Shown piece after piece: positions 42,280-53,500 of a DNA stretch of 64,000 bases. The notes beneath the pieces were generated by a model that saw only the letters and a list, made by a program, of their open reading frames with translations, searched no databases and had not been told where the DNA came from. Origin of the DNA: Cololabis saira (lineage: Eukaryota; Chordata; Actinopteri; Beloniformes; Belonidae). The translations under genes and the position numbers were made by a program. Position 1 is the first letter of the stretch; each line of letters starts with the position of its first letter. Location of the stretch: contig NC_084596.1 in assembly GCF_033807715.1 (NCBI RefSeq), positions 40,565,958-40,629,957 on the forward strand, given 5' to 3'.

Positions 42280-43128
42280 AGGCCCGGTCTCCCACCACCA
42301 GCCCCCCACCCGCCCCTCCGGGCCCTCCTCTACGAGGCTTGCATGCTTACCACATCTTCAAGTAATTAAGAAAAATAAGAGGAAAAAAAAAGACAAAAAG
42401 AGACTGTCATCCCCCCCATACCACTCACAACACCAGAGGACTAAAATTTTATGTTTTAAAGAACAAAAGATGAAAAAGAAAAAAAAAAGGCGGGAAAAAG
42501 GACCTCTTGTTACACTGAAGTTTTGTATTTAGGAACATGAAAGCAGGGATGTTTTCTGTTTTTCTTTTCAGAGATTATGCATCCTTCATTGATATTTTTG
42601 TGCTGCTTGAATTTATGCATTTCTACAACTAGGTTGAAGCGTGTGCATCTCTTCAGAAGCTTTCGTTGGTTTCATTTTATTACCCCGGTGACTTCTGCTC
42701 AGTTTTATGAGGTCACTCGTAGGTTTTCTACTCGAGCGTTACCGTTTCAGTATATACACGCTGACGTGGTAGCATACACTACAGAGAAAAAAACCCAACT
42801 TGTTCTAGGTTACTAGATGTCCGATGTACATTTAAAAATGTAATTATTTGGGTCTTGATCGCTCATCCCTCTGTGAGGCACAAATTCAGGATGGGTGACC
42901 AGCGAAGTGACTTCATGCTAGAGTTCGGTATCCGTCTGCTTGTCGTGCAGTGATATATTTTTTTTATTTTATTATATTTTATCTTCTTGTGGACCATTGG
43001 TTAGTAATGCCTTGTCTCCCCTGATCCAGATGTGCTGCCTGTGTTTTCAGGGTGCCCCGGGGCCCAGTGTATCTTTAGGCTGGTCCTCTTAGGTCACGCA
43101 GACTATCTGTACCTTCTGGACCACTAAC

Positions 43129-43162
<34 letters not shown>

Positions 43163-44075
43163 TTGTTTTTTGTCTTTCTGTCTTGTCAGTGTCTGTCTGT
43201 GTGTGTGTCTGAGTGTGTGTTTGTGTCTGAGTGTGTGTGTGTGTGCGTGTGCGCAGCCAAGTGTGAGATTGAATGTGTGGATTTGACAGCTAGTTACTTA
43301 GAATTTAAGTATTTCTCTGCTTTGAACTTGTTTGTTTCTCATAGAGTGCAAGTTCTCGCCTGAAATAGTTCATATTGTCTTTTGAGAAGTGATTGTTGAC
43401 GTGTAGACGACGACGACGATGATAAAAAGGACCATGGACATATCTTGCTCCTACAGTATCTGTACTGTCAAAGCAATTTTATCGACGCCAAGCCTCAGAT
43501 GTTTTTTTTTTCCTCTTCTCCTTTGAAGCCCATACTTGCTGTTTTTTCTTCTTCAAATCAGTGCAGGAGCATCCGTGCATTTTTTCTTTTTTTTTTTTCT
43601 TTCTGAAAGCAATCTCAGCTGTCATTGTGAATTAATCATGAGCCACAGAATGTAATGTAAGCTAATGTTGCTTTCAGCCACCTGTGTCAGCATTTCCAGT
43701 AAGCATTTTCTTTTAATCAATGGATTATATTTCACAAATGGGTTTGAAAACGGGGAGGAGGGAGTGTACATTTTAAAAATACAGATTCAATTTTAAAGCT
43801 TTACATGTTGTGCTCTGCAAAAAAACGCTTGCTGGCAGTGTGCCGATACAGACGGCTGGAGCAGTTTTCTTGTAGGACCGTCTGAGCCACATGAAGACGA
43901 AACTTTCTGCAAACATCCCTGTTCTAATAAATTGCTTTAGAGGTGTTAACAGGCGCTCTGTCGATGGCTGCTCGGCTGCTTCCAGTCACTGCTGTGAGTT
44001 TTAAAATGTGGGTCGCAGGGTTTGTTTTCTGTGCCCAGTTCATTCCATCTAGACGAGTCGTTTAAAAATAAAAAT
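42280..44075 (+). other. serbp1: serbp1 3' UTR and downstream
   Basis: Sequence after the stop is less repeat-like. Candidate poly(A) signals AATAAA occur at 43926-43931 and 44067-44072. The first is the more plausible end. It contains an ATT trinucleotide run (43129-43162) and a TG-rich block (43190-43255). Confidence 0.6.
43926..43931 (+). terminator. serbp1: Candidate serbp1 polyadenylation signal
   Basis: AATAAA about 1.65 kb after the stop codon, followed by a TG-rich stretch. Transcript data are needed to choose between this and 44067. Confidence 0.5.
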
Positions 44076-44277
44076 CAATATGGTTTTGATTAACCTTGGC
44101 CAGTTTGATGAACGAACCCGGAGAAACGACTGCAATCGAATGCAGCAATGTTGCAATAAATCCAACCCTACTGGAGACCGGGACGGCTGCTGAAATTGAC
44201 TTTACAGTTGAGACATGATTTTGTTGGTTTCCTGAGGTATTAATGAAATGATACGCTTGGGTCAACAAACCTTAAAG

Positions 44278-45011
44278 CAGGGGTGTCAAATGTGCGGCCC
44301 GATAATATATTTCTTCTACAAATCCATCGTTATTCCACAAAGAGCAGTTTTCAAAATTTTTTTAGTTTTCTAGAATGCACTTGCCGATTTTATTTCTTTG
44401 TAGACGGTCGTTTCTTTTTATTAACTGACTATTATATATTTTCGCAGGAAAAATATCACTGCTAAAAAAGATGATAGAAGATATTTATTCTGAGAATTTC
44501 AGTTTTGAATACGAGGATAGTGACAAATAAAACAGTTAAAAAAGAAGTGCTGACTTTTTCGGTACACTGGCGTAAATATCCGCGCCAATTTTTAAAAATA
44601 AATACACTTAATTGTACTGGAAAAATCTCTAAATCACAAAAAAACACTCGGATGTAATAAGAAAGATTTTGCTTTTAATTACATTTCCTATAAAAAAGCG
44701 AAATATAAAAAAAAACATGTTTCTGTTTATCTTTGTAAAATGATATTAAAAGTATCTTACATAATTTGAAAAAAAAAAACAAGAAATTTCAAGAAAAGAT
44801 CCCGAAGAAATATATTTTACATAGAGTGTAAACAAAGTGAATATTTCCTTTAAATTTAATTAAACCAATATTGGATTAGATAACGATAGTAAAAAAAAAA
44901 GAATTAGAGAAGAAATTTTCCGCACCGTTTTAGTTATTTTGAGCTTGCGGCTCGCGAGAAAAAAATTGGTCAAATCCGGCCCGCCAAAGCAAAATGAGTT
45001 TGACACCCCTG
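44278..45011. mobile_element. hAT-type element (CAGGGGTGTCAAA family), copy 2, 734 bp
   Basis: Termini CAGGGGTGTCAAATGTGCGG and GAGTTTGACACCCCTG, with the perfect 8-bp duplication CCTTAAAG (44270-44277, 45012-45019). It is inverted relative to the copy at 32416-34680 and lacks the Harbinger insertion of that copy. Confidence 0.93.
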
Positions 45012-45019
45012 CCTTAAAG

Positions 45020-46180
45020 GTTAATTACAAAAGCGTTCTTTCTTTGTTAAGTCTTCACCTCCACACACCCGGCCACTTGTCTTCCCTCCACCGCTCTCTT
45101 CTCGGGGGGATGTGCCTCCTTTTGAATGTGGATCTGCAGCTTTGTGACGTCCACTTCAACGAGCGTGATGTGTGGATTTATGGAGAAAAGATCAGGAAGC
45201 TGGCTAACTATTTTAGAATCTCCACCGTGGGATTTAAAACGGGGGGAAAAAAAAGGACTAAAAGACAAGTTATGTCTGAAAATTCCCATACCTATATAAT
45301 TCCTACATGTATACTTGCTCCCACCTTTTAAGGTACTTTTTAGTCAAAGTAAACATTAAAACGCCTTTATTGGACCCTCTCCCCGTCTTTGTTCAGGCTG
45401 GCAGCATGAAAACGCTGGTTTGGGTGTCTTGGCTGATAAACGCTTCACTGACTTGTCATGAATTGATCAATAATCATAACCTGATTAATTTCCTTAAGGC
45501 TTGAATTATGTTATGCTATGAAGATTAAGTCTTCCCTTATTTTTTCCACTTGTATGAAAATGTTACGTTAAATGTGCGCATTTAACTTGCATGTTTGGGA
45601 TTATTTCTCATGCACTCAAATTTAAAGTTCCAGCGCCTCTTTATATGAAGTTCACCACAACACAAGTGTGGGAAGCCTTTTAAACTAGTGCAGTTATATA
45701 TTTTTCACGAAACCGGTTTATATTAAATGGAAGAACAGTAAATTAGCAGTGCACTAACAAAACATGTATTTTTGGGACAGTAAACAACCTAAGAATTTCT
45801 TTAAGTATACTATTTTCGAGTAAATCAAAGTGGTACTTTCACATAAAATACTCAGTTTCTAGTGTGTCTTTCACCCTTCGAGTTGGCACCAAAAATGGCA
45901 AAAGACTACAAATGCACTTGGTGTGAAAGTATTTGGAGTACGTGGAAGTGTACCTTATTTATTTCTTCTTTCCTTTTTAACCAGGCGTGGTACTGTGATG
46001 TCACAGAACCCACATCTGTGCAAATTGAAGCTGCTCACTGAATGATGTATTTTCAGACTTGGGCGACCTCAAACAAAATGGAAAAAAGTTTGTTTTTTCA
46101 GTTGTTTCACACTTTTTGTTGCCATGTAGTTATAACACATTTCCATTACTTATGTAAAACTGAGGAGGGGTTAATGTGGG
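45020..46180. other. Intergenic, no feature recognised
   Basis: AT-rich sequence between serbp1 and slc35d1 with no exon, terminal repeat or strong motif that I can support. Confidence 0.4.
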
Positions 46181-46184
46181 CCCC

Positions 46185-46440
46185 TTAGTACCAGTTCAGT
46201 GACCAGATATCAATCCAATAGAGCACCTTTTGGATGTGGTGGATGTTGAATGAGAAATCTGTTGCAAACTGTGATGCTATTATGACAATATGGGCCAAAA
46301 TCTCTGAGGGATGTTTCAATATCTTGTTGCAGCTATGACACAATGAATTAATGTAGTTCCGAGTGCAAAAGAGGGCCAGCCTGGTGATGGCAATGTGAGA
46401 AAGTGGCCAGGGGGTCTTTATATAATGTCCCTTTTTAACT
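46185..46440 (+). pseudogene. Tc1/mariner transposase relic, C-terminal part
   Basis: CCAGATATCAATCCAATAGA encodes the PD-x-NPIEH signature around the third catalytic residue, and TGGGCCAAAATCTCTGAGGG corresponds to the W-x-KISEE region. Several stops and frameshifts are present. The end GAAAGTGGCCAGGGGGTC resembles the Tc1 3' boundary region. No intact inverted repeats remain. Confidence 0.75.
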
Positions 46441-46807
46441 GAAATAAATCACCAGCATTCCAATATTCTCCAAATTAACATAGTTGGGTATAAACACAAA
46501 CAATACATTTACTAAACTGAACTCAATGCAAATTATAGACTGCGAGTTTAGTTGGTGACGTCATACGTTATCTGCGACGTCAAAGGTTTTCGTTAAGACT
46601 AAGTAAGAGTAAGATTTTAGAAGTGTGTGTGTAGCCATTTTCATTTTACGGTCTGCTGTAAAATTTAGCGGTGTTTCATTAGACAATTTGAATGTCGTTG
46701 AGTGTGTGTGTGCCTTTTTTATTTTGGATTAAATGATAATGCTGTATTTTCCTGACTGAGATAATTCACTTCTGTTCACTTCCGTCTTCGTCGGCTTGGC
46801 GCGGTTG

Positions 46808-46818
46808 TGCGCATGCGC
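46808..46818. promoter_or_regulatory. slc35d1: NRF1-like site in slc35d1 promoter
   Basis: TGCGCATGCGC matches the palindromic NRF1 consensus exactly. It lies 56 bases before the start codon in a CpG-rich stretch with no TATA box, as in many housekeeping promoters. Binding is inferred. Confidence 0.65.
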
Positions 46819-46874
46819 GGGGAGGCGAGGAGCCTTCCGTTTAAAGCGGTAGTCGCGGTGTTTCCGCGACTACG

Positions 46875-47135
46875 ATGGCAGCGCTTCCCCGCCGCGGCCG
46901 CGCTGATCCCGGACTCCGCCGCTCGTCGCCGGAGGCGGCAGCCCCAGCAGCAGCAGCAGCATCCCCCCCAGGCCTCGCCGAGGCGTCTGGCGACGGCTCC
47001 CCTGTGTTTGTGAAGCTGCTGGCGGCTGCGTTTTACGGGCTGAGCTCCTTCGTCATAGTTGTAGTGAACAAGAGCGTGCTGAGCAGCTACAGGTAATCCA
47101 GGTACAGAGTCCAAACACCGCTGGTTCAGCCGGAG

Positions 47136-47174
<39 letters not shown>

Positions 47175-47469
47175 CACACGGGGTTACAAAGTTTCTGCAC
47201 AGTGTGAGGACTAACTATATTCCTCAGAGAATGAACGACATGGACATTTTTTGGGGGGAACACAATTGAATAAAGTTTTAATTTCCATTGAATTGTATTT
47301 AAGTATTCATTGATTATGTATGATTACCTCCAGAAACTTGCACATCTTTTCTAAGTAAGGTATCCACAATTTTTAACTAAATCAAAATTAACAAAATGAT
47401 AGTTATGAACTTTATCACTTTATTTTAGGAACTAATGTATATAATATACTGTGTGTGTGTGTGTGTTTA

Positions 47470-47524
<55 letters not shown>

Positions 47525-50500
47525 GTCAATGACGAATAAGGATTTTCAACTGGTCAATTTTAAAATAATAAAAGAATATCTATTGCAGTAGTTCAAACAT
47601 TAAGAATGTTGTGTACACATAAATTCATATAAACATTTTAAATTTAGTTTTTTGTCAAGATGAATTGGCACTAGCCTTAAAAAAGATAATGTGGTGCAAC
47701 CATGATTTATATTAAAATAAGTTAATTTCCTTAACATCTTGACATCTTTTTTTTTTACAAGTTTTCAGTATTATACAAAAATGGTTGTTTTTTTAATAGT
47801 CGCCCACATGATATTTCATAAAATGGACATCAGTCAAACTTTGTTTGTATATTATGATATAAATACAAATGTGTTGCAATCTTGCACGCTACAAGACATT
47901 TCGGAAATCATGCCAGACAGGGCAGAAGATTGATTTAAATACATTTAGAGTGATTTCAAAACAAGAGTCATGGTCGGACGGTCGCACCACATGACATTTT
48001 GACGCTTAAAACAACAAAATCCCAAATAACTAGTATTTTTTTGTAAAATTTAAGTGAGTCCACATGTGGGACAGGTAGGTCATATATCTGGTATTTTTTT
48101 ATCCATTTAAACCTTTTTTGAATTGAAAAAAAATCTGTTTTTCAGAAAATATAAGCGTCACGTCATTGACCCACATATATATATATATATATAATTAGAT
48201 GACTAACGTAAAGACATAAACTCACCTTAAAGTGCAAAATGACCAAAAAATAACAAAATGTAATGATAAAATATAAAGTAAACCAGCGGCTTCAGGGATG
48301 AATCGAATATTTCTGAATTAGTTAAACAGTGACACTGAGTTGTGTTTACGTTTGTCAGGTTTCCATCATCAACATGTGTTGGACTGGGCCAGGTGAGCTT
48401 TCCTCAGGTTGCACTTTGACTGCGTCCTTGTTTTACATCATCCTAACGGCTGCACATCTGCCCTAACGCTGCACATCTGCCCTAACAACTGCACAGATGC
48501 TGGCTACAATTGTAGTCCTGAGGACCGGGAAGATGTTGGGCGTCATCTCATTTCCAGACGTGGATCTAAGCATCCCTGGAAAGGTACAGCAGAGATGGTC
48601 TCGGACGGCGTTACAGAACCGTTACTCTAGATTCCAGCGTAACATCTCGTGGCCTGTCGTTCCAGATGTTCCCACTGCCTCTGCTGTATGTCGGGAATCA
48701 GATATCAGGGCTGTTTGGCACGCAGCGACTCAAGTGAGACTTTGTTTTCCCTTATTAGGGCAAGTTTTCTGAAATATGCCACTACGAAGGTTCACATTGT
48801 GTATTTTTTGCCCCAACCTCTCAGCTTACCCATGTTTACGGTCCTGAGAAGATTCAGTATTGTCCTTACCATGGTGTTTGAGGGATTCCTGCTTAAGTAA
48901 GTTAGACATCATTATTTATTCTGGAGGTTTTATCAAGAATACTGCTTGCACGATCATTTATCGCCCCCCCTTTTGTTCCCTGTACAGGAAGACGTACTCT
49001 ACGCCTGTTAAGGCGACGGTGTTTGCGATGATCCTTGGTGCCTTTGTTGCTGCCAGGTGAGCTGGTCCACATGGGGGAGCAGGGACCAGACCACCAGGGG
49101 GGGCCTTGGGTACCGTCCCACACAGTACTCGAGTTGTAAAAAAGAATCGGGGGGGATGGTGGATTTTATCATATGGGGACAGATAATTTGTGCTGATTAC
49201 AAATAATATAATATATTACAAATAATAGCAGTGACCAAAACACCTGCAGAAATACTGCAGGAATGACATAGCAGCAGTTAAATGCAGCCTTCTGTAAGCT
49301 TTAAATATCCACTGGACTTACATCAAATACATCAAAACACAACAATAAAACACAGTTTTCTGAACTTATCAATATGACTCTGTCCTTCACAGGATAAGTA
49401 AAATGGATCACTGCAAAAACTCACAATCTTAACAAGAATATTTGTCTTATTTCTAGTTAAAATGTCTCATTTTATTAAAATAAATCTCATTACACTTAAA
49501 ACAAGACTCATCACTGGAAAAAACAACAATTTTCACCTGTTTCAAGTAGATTTTCACTTGAAATAAGTAGAAAAATCTGCCAGTGGAACAAGATCTTGCT
49601 TGTAATGAGGAGATAAATCTTGTCCCACTGGCAGATTTTTCTACTTATTTCAAGTGAAAATTTACTTGAAACAGGTGAAAATTGTCAAATAAGTTATTTT
49701 TCTGGTGATGACTCTAAATGTTGAAATAGCAGTAAAACCACATTCATTGATGAAATGACATAAGGGATGGAAAGGAGGGATTGCAGTTTTACAGGGGGGA
49801 TGATTTTGACTGTATTTATTTCAGGGGGGATGCCATCCCCCCTCAATTCCAGTACTGGTCCCACATCTAATTCGTGGACTAATACTGTCTTGTTGGTCTT
49901 TGAAGCACTGACTTAACGTTTGACCTGGAAGGATACATCTTCATAATGCTGAACAACGTCCTGACTGCGGCTAGCGGGGCTTTCGTGAAGCAGAAGCTCG
50001 ATTCCAAGGTGAGCAGAGCAGCAGGTCTCGTAGCTGGAATAGAGGGAATGGATTGACGTCACTTCCCCACTGGACCAGCCCCCTTACTCTCACTGAGTGG
50101 CAAAAACAGCTGCAACTAGTGGAGAAGACGGGATAACAGCCAATTATGGGCTTAAATTAAAGGCAGTTGGATTTGACACTGACCCGTACAGTTACCCCAA
50201 AAAAAAAATTCCCAGAATGCTTTTCATCGTCATTTGCGGACTGAATCCAAAAAAAAAAACATGGAGGACATTTCTTAGTGAATAATTCAATATTTTGAGT
50301 TAGTTTCTGCATAAAAATGCATTTTGATTACATTTCTAGCGAGAAATATATATTTTACTTTCATAATATTCACTCAGTGAATGTACATAATCCCTTTTTT
50401 GTCCGTTGTTCGGGAAGAATCGCGCCGGAGTAAAGGCTGTTAGGTTACGCCGTAGGCTACGTAAGCTACGCCGTAGGCTCTGCGTCGATTTGACTCGCCG

Positions 50501-53500
50501 ACCGAGGGCAAACATCATTTGCAAACTCCTCTCAGATTGTGACCAAGGGAGCAAGCATTTTTTTGTGGGAAATAGAGAGAAATAATCCTGTGACTCGTCA
50601 GATTTGTTTTGGATGTTTCTGATATAATAGTTTTCAGAAACCACAAAGCTGTTATCTGGGTAATTTACGTACTTTCAGATAAAGCTGAAGTGAAGATAGC
50701 GGAGCTGTTTTATGGTTCCGTGTTAAATCGACGCAGAGCCTACGGCGTAGGTTACGCGGTGACGCGCGCCGTACGCCATACCCTACGCCGTAGGCTCTGC
50801 GTCGATTTAACGCGGACCCATAAACTCCGGAGCCGGCATGCAGAAATCTCTAAATTTAATTTTAAATTTTCGGAGAAAATTTCTTAACAGGCGCTACAAC
50901 AGCTACAACTGTTAGATTTCATCTATTAAACCAACATTTATCTTCCTAAATGATTTATTTCAGCCAGCGGTAATTCTCAACAGAGCTGCAGGTTTCTCTC
51001 CCGGGACGACGGAGCAGCTTGACCCGGCGGACACGTCTGTCCCCCCGGCCGTGAGCTGCTGCTGCTCCCCGGGGCCGGGGGCTCTTCTCATCTCCGAAAA
51101 CGTCGAGTCAAATTTCTTAACAGGCGTTATTTGGATAAACTGAGCCCAGGTTGGGGATCTTAACGGTTACTTTTACGCCTGAAAAAATATTAAAACTTAA
51201 TAAAGTGCCATATTAACAGCGCTACAGCTGAAATTAAAACAGCTTTTGGCTCTCAGCTTCCTGATCAGGTTAGTGATGAAAACGAGGGGGAGTAGGAGAA
51301 ATGGGACAGGCACCTGGGCCAAGTGCCCTAGATCTCAAGTGCCCTAAAATCTCCCCCTTCTTTTTTAGGGGGTAGGGAAGAAAAGAAGGGCGAGTGAAGA
51401 AAAATAGGGGGAGAATTGAGATTGGGCCTCAGTCTTTCTGACACTCAGTCTTTCTGACACTCAGTCTTTCTGACACTCAGTCTTTCTGACACTCAGTCTT
51501 TCTGACACTCAGTCTTTCTGTCACTCAGTGGGCGTAACTGGCTGTCCCATCTGTGACGTCATGCACATTCCTTCTATAACTCTTCAGCAAAAGAACCCTT
51601 TGAGACTGATGCGTTGTTGGTGTTTCTGCAGGAGCTGGGCAAATATGGGCTTCTGTATTACAATGCTCTGATCATGATTTTCCCTACTTTGGCATACGCT
51701 CACTACTCAGGAGACCTGCAGTCGGTGAGTCCCCTGCACGGCGCCGGCGCTGCCTGATTGTCGTTCTGCTGTAGTTTACGCCTGACTTTGTGACTTTGAA
51801 ACAGGGCCTGCAATATAAGGGCTGGTCAGATAACCTGTTTGTTGTGCAGTTCCTTCTCTCCTGTGTCATGGGGTAATGTAGCTTCCCACTCCCAGATGTT
51901 GTTAGTAGATAATCCTCCACACTGCTGCTCAGGACTAACCTTCTTGTGTCTCGTACAGCTTTATTTTAATGTACTCCATCCTGCTGTGCACACAGTGCAA
52001 CTCGGCTCTCACTACCTCCATCATAGGCTGCATCAAGGTGAGTCTGTCCACGTCCTCTCTTCCTGAATTAGTTTAGTTTATTTGTAAGGATCCCCATTAG
52101 CTATGCTCTTAAACACAGCTAGTCTTACTGGGCTCCACATTAAAAAAAACAATATGTTTAAAACATACTGTTAAAAAAAAGACATAAAGAAAGAAATCGA
52201 AATAACACGACAAACCTACATTAAACTTTACTGTACATGTAAATCATTATCTTAAAGCAAAAAAAAACATACATGAAACATTCCAATATACAGTAAAACA
52301 TCATCTAGGCCATTAAAATCAGGTCAAAAATACACCTTAACCTGTCCAGTATGTATATGTGTGGGTTAACGAGGAGTGTGAGGAACAAATAAAATAGGGA
52401 AAAAGGTATATTATACTTGCTTAAGATATGTTTAGATATTTATGTGGATATTCATGTAGTAAATATTATATGTTGAGAGGGATAGTTATAATTATGTAAT
52501 ATATGTTATATATTTATTAGGTATGTAGCATATATATATATATTTACAGGGATATTTATGTAGTTTATATAGTGTATATTTATATAATATTTGTATTGTC
52601 TATATATTTATATCATATTTATGTAATATTTATATTTTCTATATACTTATATGGATAATTATGTAGTAATAGGAATGTTTACGTAGTATTTTTATAGACT
52701 ATATTTATATGGATATTGTGTAGATATAATAATAATAACAATAATGTGAATTCTTAGTTATAAAGGGGTGGGAACTAGGAAAAAGTGTACACTTCTTCCT
52801 ACTCCTGTTTTCAAACATATGTGAATATGAAGATGTTACTGTTTATTTTTTATTTTTTTATATACATGTTTGAAATAAAAATTAATGTGTGTGTGGGGTA
52901 TCCTATACATCTGATATTCCAAGGTGTTTCTTAATTAGCTTTTTGAATATTGATTTGTGTGTTTATTTAGTCATATAGTGGTAAAGAATTCCATGATTTC
53001 ATTGATCCATATTCTACTGTTTGCTTCAGAAAATGAGTGTTTGGCCTAGGAAGTGAAAACGGGCCCTTTGTTGCCTGTTTAGTGGCGTATGGATATGACT
53101 CTAGATTGGTTCTTAACTGATTGTACTGATATTATAGCGTAGTAAAACCTTCCATATTGAAAACAGAAGTGCAGCATTCATTCTGTCCTCAGCTTTTCCT
53201 GGTCTGCTTTGATTCACGGACCTGCTGACCTGTGCTTCTGCAACTTTTCCAGAACATTGTGGTCACGTACATCGGTATGGTGTTTGGTGGAGACTACATA
53301 TTCACCTGGACAAACTTCATAGGTTTGAACATCAGGTACGGCAGCTTAACCGTTCACACCTGTCACCGCTTGCATCAGGGCTGGGAAGGTATGTGGGAAA
53401 CAAAGTCTGGGCCTTTTCTGCCTTTTAGATGCACCGTTGGTCCGGCTCCGGGGTGTATGTAAAAGTATCGTATTTTCTGGACTATAAGCCGCACCTGATT

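Noticed and set aside
49086..49100. CTCF site at CCACCAGGGGGGGCC
   Set aside because: A key C of the GGC core is replaced by G, and the site lies in a low-complexity G-run.
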